DNA of 64,000 nt from SAR202 cluster bacterium (GCA_013204585.1 JABMNL010000040.1:184411-248410); one strand, 5' to 3'; positions 17,812-27,399 are shown, counted from the first letter of the stretch. Made by a program: numbers and translations. Notes: a model not told the origin generated them from the sequence alone.

Positions 17812-18133
17812 GGCAAAGCCCCGGAGCGGGGGAAGGGATTGTTCGGTTGGTGTTGGATACCGATTCGTTTGGGCAATCACCGTTGCAAGATAAAAGGGCG
17901 GGTTGGAAACCCGCCCCTACACCTGATTCGCCGTCGTTTCGCGTTAGGCCGCCGAGTTGGTACTTCCCTTCTTTAATCCAGTGAAGCGACGAAAGAATCT
18001 GCCAAGCACTACCTTGGCAGACCCCTCGCTACGCTCAGGGTGACATGGGGATAGGGCTGTTCGAACCGAAAACTAGGTTCTTCCGCTACTTTTGAGGCCA
18101 AGCCCCGGCGCGGGGGAAGGGATTGTTCGGTTG
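17806..18133. repeat. Pair of 44-bp direct repeats
   Basis: 17806-17849 and 18090-18133 share a TTTT-AGGC-AAGCCCCGG-GCGGGGGAAGGGATTGTTCGGTTG pattern with about three mismatches. The first copy contains the right inverted repeat of the element, so the second may be a remnant of another insertion or a host repeat family member. Confidence 0.7.
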
Positions 18134-18335
18134 CCATTTGGGCCGTCGGGGCAGGTTTGAAAACCGGCCCTTGCTTGCATCTACCAAACCTATAAATCCA
18201 ACCAATTTGTCCCGTGCCATTAATCATGCGGGGAATTCCACGGGGGAGGGTTGCCGATGTGCGGGTTGGCCTACCAGAAGCAGGGCGGGTTTGAAACCCG
18301 CCCCTACTCCTGACTCGCCGTCGTTTCGGCGCAGG
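17893..18335. repeat. Two copies of a GGGCGGGTT hairpin repeat in the gene-free stretch
   Basis: The 568 bases from 17812 to 18379 carry no gene. Two copies of a repeat, each starting with a hairpin (GGGCGGGTT-GAAACCCGCCC) followed by CTAC-CCTGA-TCGCCGTCGTTTCG, lie near 17897-17945 and 18283-18332. Between them a partly related stretch (GGGGCAGGTTTGAAAACCGGCCC) is seen. They look like a dispersed intergenic repeat family. Confidence 0.65.
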
Positions 18336-18379
18336 CTGGAACACGTAGAGGCATCCCGACGTGTTCCGCCACCGGGATG

Positions 18380-19930
18380 TTACTTCCCCTCTTTGATCCA
18401 GTCGGCGACGCGCTCGGCGATCATGATGGTGGTGGCGTTGGTGTTGGCCCGGATTACGTCGGGCATGACCGAGGCGTCAACCACTCGGAGTCCCTCTAGG
18501 CCGTGGACGTGGCCGTATTGGTTGACCACGGCCATCCCATCGGAGCTTGGCCCCATCTTGCAGGTGCCCGAGACGTGATGCTGGGTGTAGCAGTTGGTCA
18601 TTATCCAATGGTCCAAGGCGGCATCGTCGGCCATTTCCTCTCTGGTGGGGTTCAACTGCTCGACGACGTGGGCCGCGAACGCCGGGTGGTCGGCAATATC
18701 CCCTGCGATGCGCAACGCCGAGCGCATCCGCTCTCGGTCGTAGTCAGCTGAGAACAGGTCGTAATTCAGGTAAGGCTGCTCGTGGGGGTCGGTGGAATTC
18801 AGCGTTAACTCGCCTGCCGAAGTGGCATTCTGCAAGCCCACACTCAGTCCAAAATGGAAGGTGTCGCCCTCATAGGTAATGCTGGCAGGGCGGTGTTCAC
18901 TGCTCATCAGCGTGGGCGTGATCTGGAAGTCGCCACGGGTGGGCGATTCGGGGGTGCTGAAGCGCAGACCCACTTGGAGGCTGGGAGTGTCTATGTCTGG
19001 GGGCTCGCCCTCGCCCTTGAACAGCATGTAGGCCGCCGGGTGGTCGCGCAGGTTCTTGCCCACACCAGGCAGGTCATGGACAACGTTAATTCCCATGGCT
19101 TCCAGTTCTTTGGCCGGACCCACGCCCGAAAGCAGCAGGGCCTGGGGTGAACCAATGGCGCCGCTGGAGATGATTATCTCGCTGCCTTCAACGTTGAACA
19201 CCTCGCCGCCGCTCTCGGCCTCGATTCCAACCGCCCGTTTGCCTTCAAACATAATTCGACGGACGGAAACGCCGCCACGGACGGTAATGTTGAGACGGTG
19301 CCGGGCCATGTTCAAGTAGGTCAGAGCGGTGCTCATGCGGACGCCATCAATGTTGTTCAGAGGACGGGCCGCAACGCCGCTGGAGTCGGGATTGTTCTGG
19401 TCGGGGTCGGCTGGGAAGCCCACGCCGATGCAGGCATCGTAGAAGGCGCTGGCAACGGGAATCCAGTCCTCGCGTTTGAACCGCCTGACGGGCAGGGGGC
19501 CTTCATTGCCGTGGAAGTCGTCGCCGGGGAAATCCCAGTCGTTCTCCATCTTACGGAAGTAGGGCAGAATTTTGGTGTAGGCCCATTCGTCGTTGCCCCA
19601 CTCGGCCCACTGGTCATAGTCCTCGGGCAGACCCCGGAACACTACCTGGCCGTTGACGGCGCTGGAGCCGCCGGTGGCCTTGCCTCTGGGGATGATGATG
19701 GGTTCGGTCTGCTGTGGCGTGGCGGTGGCCCGGAAATCCCAGCTATGGGGTCCGTAAGCCGAACGCCAGACGTTGTAGCCTTTCTTGAGGTCTTCTGGCA
19801 AGTGTTCGAAGTCCGGGTAATCGGGGCCAGCTTCCAACAGTAGCACCGTCTTGGTTGGGTCTTCCGAGATCCTGGTGGCCAGCACGCAACCCGCCGAACC
19901 GGCTCCCACAATAACGTAGTCGTACTTCAT
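18380..19930 (-). CDS. GMC family FAD oxidoreductase (choline dehydrogenase-like)
   Basis: 516 aa flavoenzyme that oxidises an alcohol. The FAD dinucleotide motif IVGAGSAGCVLATR is at the N-terminus, ATGGSSAVNGQVVFRG is the first GMC signature, SGAIGSPQALLLSGVGP the second, and the active-site His is in QHHVSGTCKMG with NTNATTIMIAE near the end. Family members act on choline, polyethylene glycol and other alcohols; the substrate is not readable. No betaine aldehyde dehydrogenase is nearby. It sits in the same direction as the iron-ADH-like gene upstream, 97 bases apart. Confidence 0.9.
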   Translation of the reverse strand: MKYDYVIVGAGSAGCVLATRISEDPTKTVLLLEAGPDYPDFEHLPEDLKKGYNVWRSAYGPHSWDFRATATPQQTEPIIIPRGKATGGSSAVNGQVVFRGLPEDYDQWAEWGNDEWAYTKILPYFRKMENDWDFPGDDFHGNEGPLPVRRFKREDWIPVASAFYDACIGVGFPADPDQNNPDSSGVAARPLNNIDGVRMSTALTYLNMARHRLNITVRGGVSVRRIMFEGKRAVGIEAESGGEVFNVEGSEIIISSGAIGSPQALLLSGVGPAKELEAMGINVVHDLPGVGKNLRDHPAAYMLFKGEGEPPDIDTPSLQVGLRFSTPESPTRGDFQITPTLMSSEHRPASITYEGDTFHFGLSVGLQNATSAGELTLNSTDPHEQPYLNYDLFSADYDRERMRSALRIAGDIADHPAFAAHVVEQLNPTREEMADDAALDHWIMTNCYTQHHVSGTCKMGPSSDGMAVVNQYGHVHGLEGLRVVDASVMPDVIRANTNATTIMIAERVADWIKEGK

Positions 19931-20027
19931 AGCTCCTCTTGCCGCGTAATGATTCTGCCCTCAGACTGAATCCTTGGTTTTGCACCGGCACATTATATCC
20001 TGGCCGGAAAATTCTGTTATTTGGCTA

Positions 20028-21227
20028 TTATTTAACCGTAGCCAAGATGCCCTTTAATTCAGCCACGTTCTGAATCTTGCGGACGTTGCGATGGAGACCG
20101 AAATCGGACATGGCGTCCTGGGCGATTTGGTCGATGCCGTCTTCGGTAACGCCTACCTGGTTTAGCCTGACTGGCAAATCCAGACTTAGAAATAGCCGCT
20201 CGATGGCGTCCGCAGCGACTGCCGCCGCCTGGCTATCATCCATGCCATTTTCTCTGACGCCCATCGCTTGGGCAAAGCGGGCCTGTCCGACGGCGTTGGC
20301 CTCGGCGTTGAAGCGCATGCCGGGGGCGGTCAGTATGGAGTAGGCGTCGCCGTGGCCGCATTCGGGGTAGCGGGTGTCCAGCGAGTGGGCCAGGGCTGTC
20401 ACCACGCCCAGAGCGCTCCCTCCGGCCCCGGCATCGGTGGCCCGGTTATACAGGAACGCCGCCGCGCATAGGTTGACGCGCACTGCCGGGTCTCCTGGCT
20501 GGGAGTTCACCAGCGGCAGGTTATCTTTCAGCAGCCGCAGGGCCTCCAACAAATCGCTTTCGGCCAGGGGATTTAATCCCGTGCGCTGTAGCGCGGCTGC
20601 TACTCCAGTGAAGCAGGACGCAGTGGCGTTCAGGCAGAGCCAGGGCGAAGCAGTCAGTAATGCCTGGTCGTCCCAGATTACTGCGGCGGGGCGGGTCTTG
20701 GGGTCGAACAACTCAAGTCGGTGACCCGACTCGGGGTCAATCAGAGCAGTCCCAGCGCGGGTGACCGCAGTAGTGGCCGTGGTTAAAACAACAAAGTTGG
20801 GAACCTTGGGGGCCATCAACCGGGGGCTGACTGGCGGTTTGCCCTCTGGGTATTGGGTGCACAGTTCTTGGGCAGTTCCCTGCTCGGCCAGCAAGATGGT
20901 TATACCCCTGGCAGTGACCACCGCGCTGCCGCCGCCAAGGGCCACAATTCCGTCGGCGTTGAGGTCACGCGCCACTGCGACGCCAGCCAATACCGAAGTT
21001 AACGGCGAACCGGTCTCGCCGCCGTCGAACACTCCGGCCATCCGGTCTCCCAGGGCCTCTTTTACCCGGTCCACCAGGTTGGTCTTGGTGGCGACGGAAC
21101 GTCCACAGACCACCAGCACCCGCTGGGCTCTAACCCGGTCTACTTCCTCGGACAGCTTGCTGATGGCGTCCGGCCCGGCATGAACCCGCACGGGATAGCC
21201 GACGAATCGAAAGTCATTTGTGGTCAC
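20028..21227 (-). CDS. Iron-containing alcohol dehydrogenase-like protein with altered metal site
   Basis: 399 aa, fold of the Fe-ADH/maleylacetate reductase family: the NAD-site motif region ALGGGSAVVTARG, TTATTAVTRAG, and C-terminal His residues in ALAHSLDTRYPECGHGDAY. The usual Asp-x-x-x-His metal pair is not found: the aligned stretch is ATASCFTGVAAAL, and the GGGS-x-x-D-x-AK motif has Val instead of Asp. The two C-terminal His ligands remain. It may work without metal, as maleylacetate reductases tend to, or have lost activity. The upstream neighbour is divergent. Confidence 0.8.
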   Translation of the reverse strand: MTTNDFRFVGYPVRVHAGPDAISKLSEEVDRVRAQRVLVVCGRSVATKTNLVDRVKEALGDRMAGVFDGGETGSPLTSVLAGVAVARDLNADGIVALGGGSAVVTARGITILLAEQGTAQELCTQYPEGKPPVSPRLMAPKVPNFVVLTTATTAVTRAGTALIDPESGHRLELFDPKTRPAAVIWDDQALLTASPWLCLNATASCFTGVAAALQRTGLNPLAESDLLEALRLLKDNLPLVNSQPGDPAVRVNLCAAAFLYNRATDAGAGGSALGVVTALAHSLDTRYPECGHGDAYSILTAPGMRFNAEANAVGQARFAQAMGVRENGMDDSQAAAVAADAIERLFLSLDLPVRLNQVGVTEDGIDQIAQDAMSDFGLHRNVRKIQNVAELKGILATVK

Positions 21228-21385
21228 GATTCTTAATCTCCTGCGCGGAATATTCAGTCAGATAGCCGGTCAGATAATCAGCCAGGCTGCGGCAGGCACT
21301 AATGTTGCCACCGGAGCCTAAATTTGGCAACTACGGTTACTCAAGCTCATTTCTCGCCGATGTCTCGGTGGTAAAATCTTAACTG

Positions 21386-21859
21386 ATGCCAGACCTGAAT
21401 AAGAAAGATGAAGACCGGATGGTCCGCTACCGAAGCCAGAGTCTGCGGTTTCTCCAAGACGCCATGGAAGAGATACGCGGTGGCCGCTGGTTGCGCTGCG
21501 AAGAACTGTTGTGGGGCAGCCTGACTTTGGCGGTGAAGGGCGTGGCCCTTGGCCGGGGCAAGGCACTGGAAGACGGCCTGAAGGCTGTTGAAGATTATGC
21601 CTCGGAATTGGGCAACGAGAACCGGGACCGTCGGATAAAAGAGGCCTTTGCCAAGCTGGCGGCGTTCAGCGACACGGCAGAAAGAGTGCGCGAATCCCGA
21701 ATCAGGGCGGACCATTTGGTGGCTACCCTCGAAGATGTCACCGGGGCCGTCGAAAAGCTTTGGGACATGGCCCCCGGCGGCGACCAGCTATTCGGGCCAA
21801 CCTCAGAGGAATTGGACGAGCTGGAAGAAATGGACGGCGGTTTTGATGGACGGGGTTAG
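21386..21859 (+). CDS. HEPN/PaREP1-like helical protein
   Basis: 157 aa, all-helical by composition. The segment SLRFLQDAMEEIRGGRWLRCEELLWGS with the later KAVEDYASELG resembles the PaREP1/HEPN-type helical domain, but no RNase R-x-4-6-H motif is clear. The tail is acidic (SEELDELEEMD). It overlaps the start of mtaB by 14 bases, which suggests translational coupling. Function unknown; the family assignment is tentative. Confidence 0.6.
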   Translation: MPDLNKKDEDRMVRYRSQSLRFLQDAMEEIRGGRWLRCEELLWGSLTLAVKGVALGRGKALEDGLKAVEDYASELGNENRDRRIKEAFAKLAAFSDTAERVRESRIRADHLVATLEDVTGAVEKLWDMAPGGDQLFGPTSEELDELEEMDGGFDGRG

Positions 21860-23192
21860 CCCAGTGGACATGGTTATACCCATTGAAGTGGTTATACCGA
21901 AGGGAGCCGCAGGCCAAACGGTCTCCATCCACACCCACGGCTGCAAGCTGAACCAGGCCGATAGCCAGGTCATGGCCCGACAGTTCCAACAGGCCGGGTT
22001 CACCGTGGTCAGGTCTCCTGCTCAAGCCGACGTGGTGGTGCTGAACTCCTGCACCGTGACCGCCAACTCCGACTCCAAGGCCCGCCAATACTTGCGTCGC
22101 GCCCGTCGCACCAACCCCAACGCCCTGGTAGTGGCCACCGGCTGCTACGCCCAGCGAGCCAAAGATGACCTGTCTGCCATGGCAGCAGTTTCTCTGGTGG
22201 TGGACAACAAACAAAAAGAAAGCTTGGTTGCCTCTGTTACGGCGGAGTTAAATGCGGCGGAGCTAAATATTCAGCCGGACCAGACCGGGGAAAATTGGCT
22301 TCGGGGGGCCGGACGAAGTAGGGCCATGGTGAAAATTCAAGAGGGCTGCGACCAGGTTTGCGCCTATTGCATCGTGCCCAAAGTAAGGGGCCGTGAACGG
22401 AGTATCCCGCCCGAAGAAATCATCGCCGAGATTAATAGCCGGGCCGCCGACGGTTGCCGCGAGGCGGTGCTAACCGGCACCCAACTTGGCACTTATGGGT
22501 TCGACCTTCCCAACGCAAATCTCCGGGATTTGATTGCTCGGGTCTTGGACGAAACCAACATCGACCGACTCAGGGTATCGTCGCTCCAACCCCAGGAGAT
22601 TACACCTGAATTACTCGACCTATGGGACGACCACCGGCTTTGCCCCCATTTTCACATTCCACTGCAAAACGGCAGCGATACCATTTTACGGTCGATGCGC
22701 CGCCAATATGACACAGCTCGGTTCGCTGATACGGTGGAGTTGGTGCGGAAGACGGTGCCAGACGCGGGAATTACCACCGACATGATTATCGGATTTCCCG
22801 GCGAGGGCGTCAGGGAGTTTGCCGAGAGCTACAGCTTCGCGTTGGCCATGGGCTTCAGCGACATGCACGTCTTCCCCTATTCCATCAGACCGGGGACATC
22901 GGCGGCCTACCTGGGCGGACATGTGGACGACGTTACAAAGAAAGAGAGAACCGGGGAGATGCTGGAGTTGGCAGCGTCGTGCGCCAGCGCGTTCCGCCAA
23001 GCATCGTTGGGCCAGATAAGGCCCGTTTTGTGGAAACCAGCCAAGCGCCCAGATTCCATCGGGTCATGGAGTGGTCTGACCGACAATTACCTACGAGTCC
23101 GGACGCAAAGCGACCAAAATTTGGGCAACGTCATAACAGGTACGCGTTTGACCGCGTTTGAACGAGACTGGGTAACCGGCAAAGTTGTCTAG
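21846..23192 (+). CDS. mtaB: tRNA (N6-threonylcarbamoyladenosine) methylthiotransferase MtaB
   Basis: Radical SAM enzyme that methylthiolates t6A37 of tRNA, about 448 aa. The N-terminal MTTase domain has its three cluster cysteines in THGCKLNQADS, LNSCTVTANSD and ATGCYAQRA; the radical SAM motif is EGCDQVCAYCIVPKVRGRE; SSLQPQEIT and DMIIGFPGE follow. ATG 21846 is chosen, with GGCGG five bases upstream; the frame opens earlier but that part lies over the preceding gene. ATG 21870 is possible. Its substrate is made by TsaD, also in this window. Confidence 0.92.
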   Translation: MDGVSPVDMVIPIEVVIPKGAAGQTVSIHTHGCKLNQADSQVMARQFQQAGFTVVRSPAQADVVVLNSCTVTANSDSKARQYLRRARRTNPNALVVATGCYAQRAKDDLSAMAAVSLVVDNKQKESLVASVTAELNAAELNIQPDQTGENWLRGAGRSRAMVKIQEGCDQVCAYCIVPKVRGRERSIPPEEIIAEINSRAADGCREAVLTGTQLGTYGFDLPNANLRDLIARVLDETNIDRLRVSSLQPQEITPELLDLWDDHRLCPHFHIPLQNGSDTILRSMRRQYDTARFADTVELVRKTVPDAGITTDMIIGFPGEGVREFAESYSFALAMGFSDMHVFPYSIRPGTSAAYLGGHVDDVTKKERTGEMLELAASCASAFRQASLGQIRPVLWKPAKRPDSIGSWSGLTDNYLRVRTQSDQNLGNVITGTRLTAFERDWVTGKVV

Positions 23193-23422
23193 CCGACTAA
23201 TGACCGGCCAGAGTGCCATTCCCGACTGTAACTCCCTCGTCAGGGCAGTTGGGAAGTAAGCAGGCGGCTCCCGCTGCTAGCAGGCGCGCTAACAAAGAGC
23301 CTCCACTTAGGTTGCATTCCCCTTCCATTCCGCGTGATTTTAGTTTGCGTGGGTTCCGGTCCGCGTGGGCTTCCAAACCCCGTGGCTTTCAGACCCCGTA
23401 ATTTTCGTATTATTGCTTTGGT

Positions 23423-24253
23423 TTAGAGATCTACGGGCCGAAGGTAGCCCATCTCGCCGCGGCGCTCCAGATAACCGGCCTTAACATCGTGGCCATGGGA
23501 GAAGACCAAGAGCCAGCCCTGTTTCTCTGCCTGGTTCAGCAAGTCCCGCTTCGCTTCAAGGGTGACCTCGGGAGAACTGTCAAAGGCGGAGATGGCGACC
23601 AGATTGAGATGATGGGGTGTGGGAACCAAGTCCCCAAGGAACACCACCCGCTCGCCGCCGTGGTTGAACATGACAATCTGGTGACCCAAGGCATGGCCGT
23701 CGGTAACCATCACGTTCAGGCCGGGCATAATCTCGGAATCACCGTCCAGTAACTCCAGTTGGCCCCGCCCGTCAATGGGCAAGAAATTCTCTGAGCGATG
23801 AACGCCGTGGCAACGCTCGTTGGGGTTGCAGGCTTCGTCCCAGCACTTTCCTTGAACGTAATACTTGGCCTTAGGGAAGGTGGGCACCAAGTTGCCAGCC
23901 CGGTCCAGCCGAGTGCAACCGCCCGAATGGTCGAAATGCAGGTGGGAAAGTATCACTGCACTAATATCCTTGGGAGTCAGGCCCACACCCTTTAAGCCCT
24001 TCAACAGGCGGCTGGGAACCAGCCCAAGGTTCTCTTTATCGGTATCTACTTCTTTGGTACCGATTCCGGTATCCACTAGCACGTTCTGTCCGCCAACTTG
24101 CAGCAGCAGACAATTCAGGCCCAGCGTCATCCGGTTCTTGCGGTCGGTAACCACTGTGCTCTCCCAGGCAACCTTTGGCACCTGGCCGAACATGGAACCA
24201 CCGTCCATCTTGATTACACCGTCACTGATGATCTTTACAGCTGTCGACATCAT
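23423..24253 (-). CDS. MBL-fold metallo-hydrolase
   Basis: About 276 aa. The zinc motif LSHLHFDHSGG (about residue 107), later His in DGHALGHQIVMF and Asp in VFLGDLVPTPHH, and a final His (FSHGHDVKAGYL) define a metallo-beta-lactamase-fold hydrolase, of the type that includes lactonases and methyl-parathion-hydrolase-like enzymes. The substrate is not readable. A TTG at 24265 gives four more residues; ATG 24253 is used here. Neither has a strong ribosome site. Confidence 0.85.
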   Translation of the reverse strand: MMSTAVKIISDGVIKMDGGSMFGQVPKVAWESTVVTDRKNRMTLGLNCLLLQVGGQNVLVDTGIGTKEVDTDKENLGLVPSRLLKGLKGVGLTPKDISAVILSHLHFDHSGGCTRLDRAGNLVPTFPKAKYYVQGKCWDEACNPNERCHGVHRSENFLPIDGRGQLELLDGDSEIMPGLNVMVTDGHALGHQIVMFNHGGERVVFLGDLVPTPHHLNLVAISAFDSSPEVTLEAKRDLLNQAEKQGWLLVFSHGHDVKAGYLERRGEMGYLRPVDL

Positions 24254-24265
24254 CGTTACACACAA

Positions 24266-24935
24266 ACCCCTTAATCAATTATTATTGAACGTTGCACCCC
24301 GCCCGATGTCGCCGCCACCTGATGTTACCAATCTGGAGAAACGCCCTACATATCCTATAGATATGCTGGGGGTCTCGTCAGAGACTGTCGAATAAGAGAG
24401 AGATTAGTGCTTAGGACCGTGGAAACGATCTTTTGGCTTTGCGTCTGACGGGGCCGTTCTATTTATGTACCTTCTTAAGTACTTTTGTACCCGGCCAATG
24501 GCCGACCAATTTTTAGTCCGGTTATTTCGCCTCCTTTATCATCCTCTTGAAACAGGAAAGCCGGTGGTCCGAAAACATCGGCCACCGGCTAGAGTTCAAC
24601 CTGGGCAACATCAACACCACCCACACCCACTCTCTCCCGTTGACCCAAGTAGCAGGTTAATGTAAGAGGAACACGGCCTGTCAAGGGGTTAATCTATGAA
24701 TTCCATATCAGTATTTAAAAGAATCTTAAACTTTTTTTAAATTAAGGTCAAACCTACGCCTAGCAACGCTTTGTTATGTTTAGTCAACAATATTGAGGTG
24801 GTTCCATAGTTTGGCAAATTTTTCAGATGCTATACTACCCAAAACTCGAATTCGCCTGGCATTATTTAGCCGGTTGCAAGATTTTTAGGGCGGTTTCATA
24901 ACCATTTTTTATCACCATGTATCTGGAGGTCGCAA
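24266..24935. other. Gene-free AT-rich stretch
   Basis: About 670 bases with no convincing gene. One stable hairpin is seen: AGCCGGTGG (24559-24567) pairs with 24582-24590. The last 200 bases are AT-rich and must hold the promoter of the DUF1800 gene, but no clear -35/-10 pair stands out. Confidence 0.5.
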
Positions 24936-26339
24936 ATGGCAGACAGCGGACTTGGACTAATAGCCCATCTGCTAAGGAGGGCCGGATTCGGTGCCACCTT
25001 GCAAGAGTTGGAGGAGTACCAAGCCAAGGGTTACGAAGCAACCGTCGAGGAATTACTCCATCCCGAAAATGTACCAGAATGGAACGACGATTTGGTCCGC
25101 CGGTACCACACTGACCAGAACAGCGTGATGTACTTCGAAAGCGCCCAGTCCTATTGGATGTACAAGATGATTAACTCCAAGCGGCCCTTGGAGGAAAAGA
25201 TTGCCCTGTTCTGGCACGGGCTATTTGCCACCGCCTACGGAAAATTGAACCACGCCAAGGGTGTGCTCAACCAGACCGACACCTTCCGCCGCAACGGGCT
25301 GGGGTCATTCCACAGCATCTTAATGGACCTCTCCAAAGACCCGGCCATGATTTTCTGGTTGGACAACAAGGACAACCATAAAGACGCCCCCAACGAAAAC
25401 TATGGCCGCGAACTGCTGGAACTCTTCTCCATGGGCATTGGCAACTACACCGAAGACGACGTTAAAAACTGCGCCAGGGCCTTCACCGGCTGGACCATCG
25501 CCAACCAGGACTACATGAGCGTCCGGGCATCCCGGGATTCGATCTGGCCCTCCGGACGCATCGACTGGCAATTTCAATACCGGCCCGAAGACCATGACGA
25601 GACCGAAAAGACCTTCTTGGGCCGCACCGGCAACTTCAACGGCGAAGACATTATCGACATCATTGCCATGCGCCCCGCCACCAGTTGGTTCATCGCGGGA
25701 AAGCTCTACAACTACTTTGTGTCCGACACCCCCAACGAGGCAGCCACCGCCTTCCTGGCCGAAAAGTATCGCAAGTCCAGCGGCGATATTCGCTCGATGC
25801 TGCGAGCTTTATTCCTGTCCGACTATTTCAAATCGGAAGACGTTTGGTACGACCGGGTCAAAAGCCCGGCCGAGTTGGTGGTGGGCACCGCCCGGCTGGC
25901 TGGCAGCTTCCAGACGCCTCGGTGGGACATCACCAACCTGGCCAACGACGCCAATTTCATGGGACAAGAGATTCTTAACCCTCCCACGGTAGAAGGTTGG
26001 CACACCGGCACCGAGTGGGTGGACACCGGCACCCTGGTGGAGCGGGTAAACTCTGCGGCCCTGGTCATCGGCGACACCACCCAGCCGGGCGTCCAAGCCA
26101 TGATTCAGTATCTCAAAGACCGCCAGGACACCTACCAACCGGATGAGTTGGTGGACGCCTGCCTCCTGCTGGCTGGTAGCCTCCAAGTATCGGAAGGCAC
26201 CCGCGAACGCCTGGTAGAGTACGCCGCCAATTGGGGTGAAATAAGCTTCACTCCCGAAGACGCCGCGCCCTGCTCGGAACAACGGGTCGTAGAACTGCTC
26301 CAACTGGTCCTAGCCACCCGCGAATACCAGATGGCCTAG
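24936..26339 (+). CDS. DUF1800 family protein
   Basis: 467 aa, family of unknown function common in Chloroflexota and Planctomycetes. Diagnostic stretches: HLLRRAGFGAT at the N-terminus, EKIALFWHGLFAT, NYGRELLELFSMGIGNYTED, ARAFTGWTI and a C-terminal PTVEGWHTG. No signal peptide is seen. ATG 24936 has TGGAGG eight bases upstream. DUF1800 genes normally sit beside DUF1501; here the next gene is instead an NHL-repeat protein 44 bases downstream, so these two may act together. Confidence 0.9.
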   Translation: MADSGLGLIAHLLRRAGFGATLQELEEYQAKGYEATVEELLHPENVPEWNDDLVRRYHTDQNSVMYFESAQSYWMYKMINSKRPLEEKIALFWHGLFATAYGKLNHAKGVLNQTDTFRRNGLGSFHSILMDLSKDPAMIFWLDNKDNHKDAPNENYGRELLELFSMGIGNYTEDDVKNCARAFTGWTIANQDYMSVRASRDSIWPSGRIDWQFQYRPEDHDETEKTFLGRTGNFNGEDIIDIIAMRPATSWFIAGKLYNYFVSDTPNEAATAFLAEKYRKSSGDIRSMLRALFLSDYFKSEDVWYDRVKSPAELVVGTARLAGSFQTPRWDITNLANDANFMGQEILNPPTVEGWHTGTEWVDTGTLVERVNSAALVIGDTTQPGVQAMIQYLKDRQDTYQPDELVDACLLLAGSLQVSEGTRERLVEYAANWGEISFTPEDAAPCSEQRVVELLQLVLATREYQMA

Positions 26340-26382
26340 GCCCATTAATAGAACGATTAATCTGTGTCTTACTGAGTCTTAA

Positions 26383-27399
26383 ATGACCACCACCAAGACC
26401 TTCACATATAGCCATACCATCGGCTTTCTGGCTGCCACTGGGCGGGGGTTCACCAACCCGGTGGACTTGGCGATTAACTCCCAGGGCATTCTCTATGTCT
26501 TGAACCGGGCTGGTCCCGAGACGCCGATTCGATTGCCTTCCAAGCGGGTGTCGATGTGCACGCTGGACGAGGAATTCCTGGGAGACTTTGGCACCGGCGG
26601 CACTGGCGACGGCCAGTTTTGGTGGCCCAGTTCGATAGCAATCGACAGCGAGGACCGGGTCTACGTGTCTGACGAGGGTCTACAGCGCGTCACCATCTTC
26701 AGCAGGGACGGCGAATGCCTGGGCAAGTGGGGCGAGAAGGGCTCCGGCGACGGTCAGCTTGAGTATCCATCAAGCTTGGCTTTTGACGCCGATGACAACC
26801 TATATATGACCGACAGCGGCAACCACCGGGTGCAGAAGTTCACCCGCGACGGAGAATTCATCGAGTCTTGGGGCCAGCGGGGTTCCGCCTCCGGCCAATT
26901 CGATGCGCCCTGGGGTTTGGCCTTGAATGGAGTGGGGGATGTTTATATCTCTGACTGGGGCAACGACCGCATCCAACGTTATGACAACTCTGGCCGGTTG
27001 ATTGAAGAATTTGACGCACTTCCAGGGTCCGACGCGCTGCACCGGCCAGCGGGCCTCACAGTGGATAACGAAGGCAACATCTACGTGGCCGATTGGGGCA
27101 ATGAACGAGTGAAGGTGCTGGCCCCAGACGGCAGCCTATTGGCATCGCTGAGGGGAGAATCGGTGGACTCCAAGTGGGCGGCTGACTACTTCGACGCCAA
27201 CCTGGAAGAAGGGCGGCTGCGGGCCGAGGCCGACCTAACTCCGGTGGTTGAACCGCCGGGCCGAAGAGACCGGGAAATGTCGGCTAATGTGGAAAGCCTT
27301 TTCTGGGGTCCGACGGCGGTGAAACTGGACGGTCAGGGCCACCTTTACGTCGCCGACAGCATCCGCCACCGGCTACAAATCTACAACACTAACGGCTAA
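26383..27399 (+). CDS. NHL-repeat beta-propeller protein
   Basis: 338 aa made of about six NHL blades, seen as repeated GxGDGQF/L-xxPxxLAxDxxDNxYxxDxGNxRVQ units (for example GSGDGQLEYPSSLAFDADD and VYISDWGNDRIQRY). It has no clear signal peptide or catalytic motif, so it is probably a binding or scaffold propeller. A linker of about 60 residues, charged and Arg-rich, interrupts the propeller before the last blade (around residues 262-305). Likely co-transcribed with the DUF1800 gene. Confidence 0.85.
   Translation: MTTTKTFTYSHTIGFLAATGRGFTNPVDLAINSQGILYVLNRAGPETPIRLPSKRVSMCTLDEEFLGDFGTGGTGDGQFWWPSSIAIDSEDRVYVSDEGLQRVTIFSRDGECLGKWGEKGSGDGQLEYPSSLAFDADDNLYMTDSGNHRVQKFTRDGEFIESWGQRGSASGQFDAPWGLALNGVGDVYISDWGNDRIQRYDNSGRLIEEFDALPGSDALHRPAGLTVDNEGNIYVADWGNERVKVLAPDGSLLASLRGESVDSKWAADYFDANLEEGRLRAEADLTPVVEPPGRRDREMSANVESLFWGPTAVKLDGQGHLYVADSIRHRLQIYNTNG

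Larger units (their letters stand above)
14555..17836 (+). mobile_element. Insertion element with DDE transposase and passenger genes
   Basis: The block is bounded by 31-bp imperfect inverted repeats (14555-14585 and 17806-17836; 26 of 31 positions match). The transposase stop codon lies inside the right repeat, as is common in IS elements. Between the repeats lie one transposase and five small genes unlike the housekeeping neighbours. One reading takes CTTTGCC as the true ends (14573 and 17818) with a 13-bp duplicated target (14560-14572 and 17819-17831) inside a host hairpin repeat; an intact-looking relative of that hairpin is at 42981-43003. A further copy of the right end at 18090-18133 makes exact boundaries uncertain. 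Confidence 0.7.

Noticed and set aside
17812..18379. CRISPR-like array
   Set aside because: Only two or three copies with uneven spacing; these are dispersed hairpin repeats.
21648..21845. Longer mtaB starting at 21648
   Set aside because: This part shadows the HEPN-like gene and is not conserved.
24465..24665. 66-codon plus-strand frame
   Set aside because: No ribosome site, poor composition and it contains the hairpin at 24559-24590.
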